Positions 33,423 to 43,216 of a stretch of DNA of 64,000 nucleotides are shown here, piece by piece. The position numbers and the translations under genes are program-made. The DNA comes from Closterium sp. Naga37s-1 (taxonomy: Eukaryota > Streptophyta > Zygnematophyceae > Desmidiales > Closteriaceae), in contig CANJKZ010001148.1 of assembly GCA_947471745.1 (NCBI GenBank), forward strand, positions 193,501 through 257,500, written 5' to 3'. Under the pieces are notes generated by a model, which searched no databases, was not told the origin of the DNA, and saw only the letters and a program-made list of their open reading frames with translations. How positions within the stretch are numbered: position 1 is the stretch's first letter; each line of letters begins with the position of its first letter.

Positions 33423-35666
33423 ATGGCGACTCGCGGGTTTTGTACAGCGCTCCTGCTCAGTACGTCTATGCTGCTTACTGCGTACTGCTTGCTGCTAGGC
33501 ACAAATACTCCTCCAGTGCGTAGCGATAGTGCCAGTTTCTCCTATTTCCAATGCTGAAGCCTTGCAATCTAAGTTCCCTGCTTTCTCTTCTTGTCTCTCT
33601 CCAGCCTTCGGACTTATACTGTGCCTCCAAGCGGTCCCGTCTCAGAGCGTCCGATGCTACTACAGGCCTCTCGCGGTGCGTCTGTCCAGCGCCTGATCAT
33701 AGTAATCTCAATACAGAGAAACGTCATGTGACGCCAGTGTCCTGGTTGAAAATGGAAAGCTTACAACGACGTCCTGAGAATGAAGAACATTGTCAGCGAC
33801 AACGCCTTGTTCTGTTGCGCAAGTGCTTCATCAGCTTAAATGTCCCCCTTCCCCCCTTTCCCCTTCCTTTCCCCCACCCCGCGATCCAGCCTTGTGATTT
33901 CGTGGTGCAAGGAAGTGCAGGTGTTGTACCACAGTACCGCGTGGTGTCGTTTCTGGGAAACAAGCTGCTCAGCCGCACGCCCATCGTCCACAAGTATGTA
34001 ACAAGGTTATGTGCTTAGAGCATGAGTGAAGCAGTTATGGACGTGAGGTGACTGTTAGAATTCAGCCGAGCGAGATGAAAGGAGGAGGAGGTTTTATAGT
34101 TGTGTTTTCAGAGGTACGATAGAAGGTCCTGTGCTCCCTGCTCATTTACGGATAAGAGGCTGATAGATGATTCCAATGCACTGATAATCTCATCGTGTAA
34201 TGTTGACTGCTGCAGGTCCGGGGATCCTGTCATCACTGCTTCTTCAGATGACTGCACGTTCGTGGTGAGTCAGCCTTTTCTTGAAAAGTCGTGTGCAAGG
34301 CTTCCTTAACTACCATAATGGAAATAGAAGGCGCAAGTGGTGGAGATTATGTCTGTGGGGAGAGAGCTACACTATGAAGTCTTGTTGTGGTTACCCGATG
34401 GTTACACAATGAGTGTTAACCGCGGTTATGGTTGTCGTGCTTCCTGTTTTTTCGCTCGCAGAACTCCGGCGCGAGTTGCGAGAACCGTTTCTTCTTCATG
34501 CCGCCAGGCAACGACTACAACAAGACCAACTTTATCGGGCAGCACCCCATCGCACGCACTGGCCTTGCGGTAACTCCTTTGCTTGTACCCTGCCGCACAC
34601 GATTACCAGCTGAATCTATTTGCAGTGGTCGTTGTATGAGGGCGTGCACTTGTTGAACCATGCTTTGTTGCTCACTTTTCATTGCAGGTATACAAGCAGC
34701 AGTGCGTTCTCCTGTACATGAACAACGCTCTCTTGGCGAGGGCTGGGTGGCTCAATAACGGGGACAACAAGCGCAAGTTTCCCCAGGTAAGGGCAGCTAA
34801 AGGAGGGCCCGCCAGATGTAATTAAAGCTTTTGGGTTCTTGCTCGGATCACAACAACCGAATATGAGTTCGCGTTAGGGCGTGTAACTTTTTCAGTCTTC
34901 ATCGTCCGGACGGAGGCCTCGTCCGGACTTTTGTAGGGTTACGGATTTCGCCATAAATCGTTAGCGAATTCGCAAGACCCCTTGCGACGTCGCCATCGTC
35001 CGTACGACGACTGACACTTTTTTGTCAAAGCATCGTCCGTTCTACGCCGCTGAAACCGTCCGGACAACATTTCGGACCGTCCGGAACTCCTGCAATGTCA
35101 TTGGCGCGCGAAGCAGGGTTTTCATAAATTTTGGCGACTCTATTTCCAAGCCGCCGAAGCTTGGTCGCGAAGCGGGCGATGTTCTGGCGAGGCAGGTTAT
35201 GTACGTTACTTTCTCGCACATTTCGAAACTGCAAAAAAGTGTCACAACTGTGGTACGGACGCCCTATCGTCCGAACCACATCCCCTACCGTCCGGACGGA
35301 GCTCCGTTCGTACGATTTGGGGGCTCCGTCCGGACAATTGACAGAAGCGGAAAAAGTTACACGCCCTAAGGGGAACAGATACTCCAATTAGCTACCAGAT
35401 CAGTGTTTCTGTTCTGGTCGATGGCAACAGATACTGCAAATTGTCACTCACCACCTGCTTCAAGCGTCTGTTCTTTATAGCTGGTCCACCTCACAGTCTG
35501 CACCTCTCATCCCATGCGTAACTTTCGTTTGAAGTGCTCCCTGCTGCCACTTTTGGGTCTATGCGTACGTCCCTGCATTTGACTGTTCTAGAAGCATCGC
35601 ACATATTTGTTTTCCTGCTTGTCTTCACTGCAGGCTCGCCGCTGTGTGGTCTTTACCACGATCTAG
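33423..35666 (+). CDS. Six-cysteine secreted protein, paralogue B
   Basis: Seven exons: 33423-33459, 33605-33675, 33890-33993, 34216-34264, 34462-34569, 34688-34786 and 35634-35666; phases agree and give 166 residues. The signal peptide is split by a phase-1 intron as in paralogue A (MATRGFCTALLL, then TFGLILCLQAVPSQS). Mature cysteines, one per exon 2-7: RCYY, PCDF, DCTF, SCEN, QCVL, RCVV. Conserved blocks are NNALLARAGWLNNGDNKRKFPQ and the C terminus ARRCVVFTTI. The sequon NKT aligns with NET of paralogue A. The final intron is 847 bp, compared with 85 bp in A, and 490 bp of this is a terminal-inverted-repeat element. Function unknown; probably a wall or secreted protein. Confidence 0.8.
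34875..35368. mobile_element. 490-bp MITE with 17-bp terminal inverted repeats and TA target duplication
   Basis: The left end at 34877 reads GGGCGTGTAACTTTTTC and the right end at 35366 is its exact complement; both are flanked by TA (34875-34876 and 35367-35368). The inside holds many CGTCCGGAC-type motifs, themselves palindromic, densest near both ends, so the arms extend as imperfect inverted repeats. No transposase is encoded. The TA target suggests a Tc1/mariner-type non-autonomous element. It lies in the last intron of paralogue B. Confidence 0.85.
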
Positions 35667-38139
35667 CATTCACGACCAGCTCCTTCCTATGTCTCACCAC
35701 GAAGTCGGCATACATGTATACGGACGTTAGTTTCAGTCATGCCAACAGGTTTCCTTTGTGGCATCCCCTATACAGGTTTTGCACCATGTAAGAACGAACT
35801 GCTTATTGTCTGGTGAGTGGGTTTGGGAAATAATATCTCGTACATTGTTCTGTATGCTACGGTATCTTACTTTGCAGTAGGCGTTCCATTACCAAGCAGT
35901 CCACCATGTAAATTGCAGAAATGGTTGCAAGACCTTTATGACAGGACACATGTGCGAAGAACCCATGCTCCCATGACGCAGCCTTCACTGGAAATACCGT
36001 AAGCGCCCGATTAGTGGACCCCCTCTACACTAGAGGGGAGGAGTTCCTCCAAATATTTAGACCTGGTGTTAAAACCAGGGTGCACATTCAACGCGGTTCG
36101 GCTTGAGATGTTGGGAAGGGGGTTTGGAGAAAAACAGTGATTGGCTCACGAGGGGCGACAAAAAAATGATTCCGCTAGAGCTTCGGGCATTTCGTAGGTG
36201 GCGGGAGGGGGTGAAATGGCGGGAGTGGGTGAAACCGAATGGCGGGAGGGATGAAACAGATTGGCGGGAGGGGGGGGAAACGAAATTGCGGGGGAGGGGG
36301 GAAACAAAATTGCGGGGGAGGGGGGAAACGAATTTCGCCGGGGAGGGGGAAATGAAATTGCGGGGGCGTGGGGAAACGAAATTGCGGGGGAGGGGGGAAA
36401 CGAATTTCGACTTGAAGGGGTTGAAAGCACACCTCGTAACCCACTTAGTCAAGGGATAACCTTTGATGCACATTCAGCTGAATGTGCACCCCGGTTTTAA
36501 GACATCACCAAATCTTAGGCAAAGCATGCTTGCTTGCCAAGTGCCTCGATATTAGTAATCCATCATAGAATTGTGGCCCAACTTATGGTAGAAACAAGCA
36601 AAGCTTGCACTTCCAAGAAAGAGTGAACGAAAATATCACCACCAGATCAAAATACTACCATTGCATAGGAAGGAAGTATACCTATGTTTACTTGTTTCAC
36701 CCTGTTTTGAGGCGATAACGAATCCGCAAAATGAATGATATTATGTCTGGTACACTAAACTATATTAGAGAATTAGAGAAGTGGTGAGTGTAAGAAAAAT
36801 GTGACATTTGTCGTGATGTAAAAAGTACATTAGGAGCTTGCTGACTATCTTCCAGAGAGAGGAGGTGATGAGTGTACAAATCATGGCCGATAAATCACGT
36901 ACCGCATAGCATATTATCGAACCCGCCGAGCCTGTACGGCACTCTACCGCACCAGTACAAACCGTTGGGGGGTTTTCGGGCAAGCTGAAGGGAGTGCTGG
37001 TTTGCAGCATCAAGAGACGTGGCTGATGTAGACGAATCGCGCTACATGAGCCTGGCTGCGTCCCAGCTTTCTTGTCAGCGAAACAGTCACAGAGCGACTG
37101 TTCAACGTGACATTTCGGCGACGCCGACGCGTCAAACGGCTACTTTCCCAAAGGTGACGGCCCGCGAGAGGTTCGCGGCTGCTTCGAAATAATCCACCTT
37201 CGAACGTTTGGCGGATGGGTTCGTCCCGGGCAGCCCGAGCGATGCGTGTGCGACACAATATTCTGGTAATCGTCATTGGTCGCAGCGCATGTTGACGACT
37301 CACGCTGGAATCAGCTTTTCCGTTTCATTCCGTGCTGGAGTCTTGACTTTTTCCGTTTCAACAGTCGTTCGCCAAATTCGGGAAACGCAAATTCGCGCCA
37401 CTCGTGGAACCCTCGCGATGTCGCACTCGGCACGCTTGTCGTTGCTACAGTAACACATGCGTTTTCCCTGCGTTCCGTCTAGTGATTTAGGGCTCACGAG
37501 TCGCTGGATTGTTCATTTTCTTCGCAAATTCGTTTGGTTCATCCGTTTGAGTTCGACACGGATCCAGCTGTCCCTGCCTTCCCCAATTTGCACATTCGTT
37601 TCCGAGGCTACCCGCGCAAATTTCGGCAAAGGTGAGCGATCACTTTCCGAAGCTGAATGAGAGACTCCCAGCTGCTTGCGACTTTCTCAAGGCTTGTCAG
37701 TCTTGCCGGGAGCGTCGTTGTGGGTCGCTTATACCGTCGCCTGCCCTCTGCGAAGCATTTAGATATCCAAATTCTGTCGGTGTGCGCTTCCGAAGCATTT
37801 TCATTCTCAATTCCCGATTCGGGCGGTTCTTCCACAACTCCAGCTGTTTCGCTTGTCCTGGTATAGCGCATGTCCCGTCACCTCGTTCTTTGCCGCAAGT
37901 TGAGCCGCGTTTGACGGTCGTCCTGTCAATTTAGTCTCCAGAGCTCCGTAATATTTCCTCTCTCCACGCAGGCTGCACGTTGGTAGTAGCTGAAATTTGC
38001 GATTCACGAGCTGCATCCAACTTCTGCCGTTTTCATTATCTGGCAGCTCTCACGACTTCGAGCATAGAGTCATTCCGAAGCGACGAGCTGCGTCTAGCGG
38101 CTCTTCTGATACAACAATAGCGACGCCCCGTTTCAACAG
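35667..38139. other. Intergenic region with one inverted-repeat element
   Basis: Apart from the element at 36068-36500 I see no supported feature. Open frames of 60-100 codons at 37200-37935 lack splice partners and known motifs. The last few hundred bases before 38140 should hold the promoter of the DUF642 gene. Confidence 0.5.
36068..36500. mobile_element. Putative non-autonomous element with a minisatellite core
   Basis: Left arm 36068-36090 (GTTAAAACCAGGG then TGCACATTCA) and right arm 36479-36500 (TGAATGTGCACC then CCGGTTTTAA) are inverted repeats with one mismatch. The right end also contains a perfect 22-bp palindrome at 36467-36488. The core (36195-36420) is an irregular repeat of GGGGGAAACGAAATTGCGGG. 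No open frame of note and no clear target duplication was identified. Confidence 0.6.
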
Positions 38140-39737
38140 ATGACGAAGATGCTTTGGCGGATAAGCTGGTCTCTGTCCCTCACGCTCCTCCTCGGTACGT
38201 CTTGTATTTGTTTATGGGATCCCCATGATTTATGTCCTCGATAGAAACCTCATCGTCAATCGTTCATCGTGATTTGTCCCCTGTCGCTCTTCTTTTTAGT
38301 CTTAGCCCGTCCCGTACTCCGTTGCTGATCATCTCCACGCTTCGTACTTCCCGCCTTTCATGGTGCATACGATTCCGCGTCGCCCGTCCACCTCTGCGAA
38401 TCGTCCATGCAGTGTCGCTAGTCGCAGCCTTGTCGCACAACAACGCACCGACGAATCTCATCCTCAATGGCGACATGGAAGAACCCGGGGTTCGCGGCGA
38501 CGCCAGCGTCGCAGGCCCGCTCACGCGCCGCCACAGGAAACGCCTACCCTCCGCATGGCACCTAGTTTCCGGGTCGATTAAGTACGTGCGCCTCGAGCAC
38601 TGGCCCGCAGCCTCCGGCGATCATAGCATCGCTCTCAACGGCCACGGGCCTGCGACTCTCGCGCAGCGTGTGGTAACCCGACCGGGCGAATTCTACTTCG
38701 TGCACTTCGACCTCGCTGGCGACCCCGGTTTGGAAGACGAGGGCGCCGTGCGATCGCTGCGGGTCAGCGTCATAGATGAGGAAAATGGGGCTCCGGTTAC
38801 CGCGCGAACATACGAATTCGACACGTTTTCGCACGGAGGTGCGGAGGAGGCTAAACGCAGTCGCGAAGGGATGGGGTGGCGGTCGCACACGCTCGCGTTT
38901 GAAGCACCTGGCGCCGCTGTCACTCTGCTGTTCGCGTCGACAACTCCCGGAATTCACGGCCCCGTTATCGATAACGTGCGAGTGCACAAGCAAAGTGAGT
39001 CCTTCCGCTATTGGAAACGTGGGAACCTCCCGATATATCCTCCTCTCCCTCTCCTCCTGTGCTCTCTCCCTTCCCTCAACCCCAATCCCTTGATCTTGCA
39101 TCTACGCGCCTTTCGGTTTGCCTTCTCAATTGTATCTTCTTGTAACTAACTGTCGTGTCCTGCTCTTTGCCCGTTTAATCCCATTCAAACTCTGACAGAT
39201 GCCACGTCAGCGTTCCTCCACTCTCCTAACACGCTCTACCATTCTCCCACCATCGACACCGTGGAACCCGCCGCTACCCCGGAGGCGTGCGGGCGACGCT
39301 GCCTCGAGATCCCCGACTGCCGCGGCTTCTCTATTGACATCCCCGTTCCCGGTTTAAGCGACGGTTCGGTACAGTGCCATTTGAAGATGCTTATGAAGAA
39401 GCCATCCGTGGTGGGGCAGAACCGAGCGGATTCGTACGTTCTGAAGCGCGCCGAGTGTTCGTTCGGCCACAATAACGCGATGCAATGTCCGGACATGCTG
39501 CCTATATCGGGGATGCTGCCCATGGCGTGTGTTGCGCACAAATCCGCGAAGCGCCAGACAGAACACCCTTTCGCGGGAACCTGCAAAGCGCTAAAGCGGA
39601 CAAACCTGTGCCCTTACGCGGGTGGTTACTTTGCTAAAGGGTTCGGTAATATCGGGAGCGCGGACGACTACAGGCGGTGTTCGTGCGTGGAGGGATCCGG
39701 AGGAATCGCGCGGTTGCAATGCGGACACGTGGTGTAA
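38140..39737 (+). CDS. DUF642 galactose-binding-like protein fused to a PAN/Apple-like module
   Basis: Three exons, 38140-38194, 38413-38994 and 39199-39737, in phase, give 391 residues. Exon 1 and the start of exon 2 encode a signal peptide (MTKMLWRISWSLSLTLLL, then VSLVAALS). Residues about 28-212 match the DUF642 pattern of plant cell-wall proteins: NLILNGDMEEPG at the start, AWHLVSGSIKYVRLEHW, GDHSIALNGHGPATLAQ, and the end motif IHGPVIDNVRVHK. The third exon has TPEACGRRCLEIPDCRGFSIDI, the core of a PAN/Apple domain, then a second Cys-rich block (CSFGHN, QCPDM, TCKALK, NLCPYAGGYF, RCSC) to the C terminus. Land-plant DUF642 proteins usually carry two DUF642-type domains, so this fusion is unusual. 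An extracellular, wall-associated role is inferred from family knowledge. Confidence 0.83.
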
Positions 39738-40577
39738 GCGCGGGAGACGGACTGAAGGCGGGGAGGGGGAGGAGGGGGAAAGGAAGACGGATGGAGGAAG
39801 CGGGAGCGGAACGTGAAAAAAGGATGTGGGGGATTGGTGACTGCAGAGCGAACGCAAAGGTGGAGCAATAAAACAGCGTGTCTGGTGGATCGTTACGCGG
39901 TGTGGTAGCAGCCTAATTGCAGAACTCCGAGGGAGACGGCGCATAAGCAGGGATTAGGGTGAAAGAGGGATGCGTTCAGCTTCCGTTAAACACGGAGACG
40001 ATGGAAGCTGGTCAGCTGGTTAGTCCGCCGTCCTCCAGTTACAAGTGCGGCAGCAACTTGACAGGCCTGCTTCTCACCCTCCGTCCTCGCTTCGCTCGTT
40101 CACCAATCCGCGAATGAGGCAGGGGAAGAGCAAGAAACACGAAGCAGCGCGAGGTGAAGTGGGGAACCCAAAGGTAAGTCGGATCCCCCTTCCAGAAGAC
40201 AACACCCAATACTAATGAAATAAAGATACTAATTGTTTGTTCATGCACAATGGCGAGGAACAAGCAGAGTGGCATAGGTTTCAGCTTAGCAGATCATGGA
40301 TGTGTGTTTGTCTTCTCAGGAGGGTAGGAGTAGATGTTTAGTGTGCTGTGTGCACACTATAGGCAGCAGATTCTTGTGATTTGGAATAATGCAGATTTCC
40401 AATTCTTAGATTACCCATTCCTTTCATTGTCGGGCTGAACGGATATGTTTATCAGAAGAAATGGTTGCAGAAGATGGAGATGAATCTCCTTCATGCTTGT
40501 AAGGTTTAAACTTTCTTGACACGAAGCGTGGGGGGCTTCCATCCCGTACAGAACTACAGAGGTTAAAAAAGCGTTGA
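39738..40577. other. Spacer between convergent genes
   Basis: It holds a purine-rich stretch just after the DUF642 stop (39750-39830), an AATAAA at about 39866-39871 that could serve as its polyadenylation signal, and nothing further that I can identify. Confidence 0.55.
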
Positions 40578-41378
40578 TTAACCATGCTTGGATAAGCACA
40601 CCATACTCCTACTGAGCCATCTCATTACGGCTTTCCCGCTCGGTCTTCTGCATCTGTCACTTGCGTCTAGACTACCACTGCTACTACAGTTCCTATTACC
40701 ATTCCATGTGTCATTGCTTCTCCCATATGTACTATTTAGACTGCTGCTGATACCGCTGCAGCTGTCAATATTGCTGCTGCCTTTCTTGCTGCTCCGCCTT
40801 GATTTCCTCACCCTTCTCTTGCTGGAGGGATTAAGACTGTCTCGAAACTCCTTATATTGGGCTGTCTGATGCGATAGGGCGTCCTTGAGCGTGCTCACCA
40901 ACATGTCATCTGCGATCCACATGTCGTACGCTGATTGGTGAATGATTCTTCGCATACCAGCTAGTTGCTCTTCGCTCACAGCTTCGCGAGCTTCTGTGGA
41001 ATAAGGAGGAGGAAAAAAACATGAATAATCTCAGCAAAAATATCCAGACAGCCACACGACTTATATTGCAAGCCACTCAGACCCGAGTTATAGATCAAGC
41101 TGCACTCACATCAGCATGTCCTTGCTATACAGACAGAAAGTCTTACCTTTTGCGGAAATCTCAGCAAATCTGTGCAACGAATGATATCCGTCAGGCTGTC
41201 GCCAGTCCTTGTCGCACAGGTTTCTGGTTGCACGAAATTCCACTTCCCATCGCGAAGTTCTTGCGAGCCTCGCGAGGTCGTCAGTGACGTCGCGTGCAAA
41301 TGCTGTAGCGTGCTTTTCCCGCCATTCGATGACTCGTCGCATGGCGGCGTCGCCAGCCGTCGCCGGGGTAACTCCCAT
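40578..41378 (-). CDS. Unknown protein, two exons, 215 residues
   Basis: Exons 41378-41147 and 40993-40578 on the - strand join in phase 1 (donor AAAAG/GTAAGA, acceptor TTCCACAG). The protein begins MGVTPATAGDAAMRRVIEWRE and is rich in charged residues with helical character to about residue 130 (REAVSEEQLAGMRRIIHQSAYDMW). A basic cluster KRRVRKSRRSSKKG near residue 150 may be a nuclear-localisation signal. The rest is Ser/Asn-rich. No signal peptide or transmembrane segment is present, and I do not recognise the family. The good splice sites and open frame make a real gene more likely than chance, but no homologue is known to me. Confidence 0.55.
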
Positions 41379-43216
41379 TTTCGGGCAGCGTCAAATTTGG
41401 CTCCCGTCCCGAAAACGGAGTTATATGTATGAATCTCCTAACGCGCGCCTCGTGCGTCAGTGTTAGGAAGGACAGCGATAGTATGATCTGTGCTTGAACC
41501 GTAAAGGAGTGTCTGATATTGGTAGGAAAATCAAGGGGGGGGGGGGGAGGGGGAACAATATGGGACTTCGAGAATCAGGAAGGCGGGATGTTCGAGTGAA
41601 TCTGTTCACACGGGTGCAAATGCAAACGCAGCTGTGTGATGTACTGTGAAGGATACAGACTCGAGAGGCATGATGGGGGAGGCAGAAGACGCAGAGGAAG
41701 AAGAAGCAGATGAGCAGAGGAAGCAAGCAACGTGCAGAGGAAGCATTGGTTACACCGCGATTCGCCCCTCGATTGGGCTCCTGTTGTCATCAAAGCAGAC
41801 CAATGAAAGAATTGGCAGCGGGTGGTGGGGTGGGGTGGACTGAGGTGCGGGGATCGAGGGAGACGACGAGGAGGTGGGGTGGGGTGGAACAGCTCGGAAA
41901 TAATGGAAGGGGGAGAGTGGGTGGGGTGGGGTGGTGAACGGTGACTCACAGCGCACCTTGCAGCAGCTCGGGTGGCATTTCAGTGGAATTATTTTCCCTG
42001 CTGGGCGATTTTCCCTGGTGGGAGGTGGCACATGGTGGCAGACTGCTTTCTCCACCCCACAAATTGGCATTGGGGTCCCTTTTTTGCGGCCTGGGTCTCT
42101 TTTCAGGATGACAGGGAGGAGATTTGATGGCGAGTGGTGGACTGGGGCGGTGTCATTTCGTGTCCGTTCCGTCCGTGTCTTCCAGCCCAAAACAAGTGCA
42201 CTTGAGATTTCCTGATTGCCACCTCGATCTGATGCTTCTTGGGTAATTACCCTTTGAAATTGTAAATCAAGCAGGTGTATTTGAGACTCTATACAGATTC
42301 CTAGTAGCAACATGTGGTAGTCTCGGAGTTAAAACCCGTGGGTCAAGAAAGCCCAAATTGGTTCAAGCGTCCTACCTATGGTTGAGTGTGACCCTGACAC
42401 CCGAATTTCTGGCCAATTCCATTGCTCGCCCCAACCAGCCTTCATAAGTTGAAGTTCGTGGCTCCGGGTTTTAAAATGCTAGGTACTGGTATGAAAACGC
42501 TTTTGTGAAGCCCAGATGTGTAATGGATGCTTCAGTAAAGGGCAGAGGAGATGGTCACACTTCATCATACCTGATGCTTGAGCAAACTCGATCTCACTTC
42601 ATTGCTGATTTGATGGGGAGTGCGAATCGGGATCGATGTGGCAATTCCGCGTTGCTGTGGGCCACAGTTGTCTGTAGAGAGCACGTGCGAAGGAACGGGA
42701 CACTCGATGCCATCCTTGAACGGAAGCACTACACCGCAGGCTTTACACGTTTATTTCTTATGAAATAAGACCCAACAGGCTCTCGTTTTCGCTGGAAGCA
42801 AATTCACTTGCGTTATATCATGACATGTAACGAGTCATGTCGTATGACGAAGCCGTTGTCCGTTCGTTCAAGGTAGTTGCACGGATGCTGAAGCTGGTCG
42901 TAGTCCTTAGCGGGTAAAGCGCGTTAGGTCAGCTGTTACAGAGAATCGAAACGTCATTTCGCTTTACGGCTGGCTCAATTTCCTTCGATATTTTATGAAC
43001 GCCTTTCTCAGTGTTCCTGCTAGGACAAACGCACTTAGGGTGACCCTCCTGTAGGCCGTTTTAGTCGGTCCGCTCCCGTAGCAAACCAGCGCACCGCAAG
43101 TACAACTGTTCGATAGATACGACATACAGATTACACCAATTAAGAACGAATTTGTTGAGTTCCTATTATCATATCGGACTCAAACGAGGTTCGGTCGAAT
43201 CCTGCGGGAACCTGAG
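41379..43216. other. Intergenic region between divergent genes
   Basis: Should hold promoters for the - strand gene at 41378 and the + strand gene at 43217. A poly-G tract lies at 41537-41557. Repeats of GGTGGGGTGGGGT type occur at 41820-41935. No further feature is supported. Confidence 0.5.
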
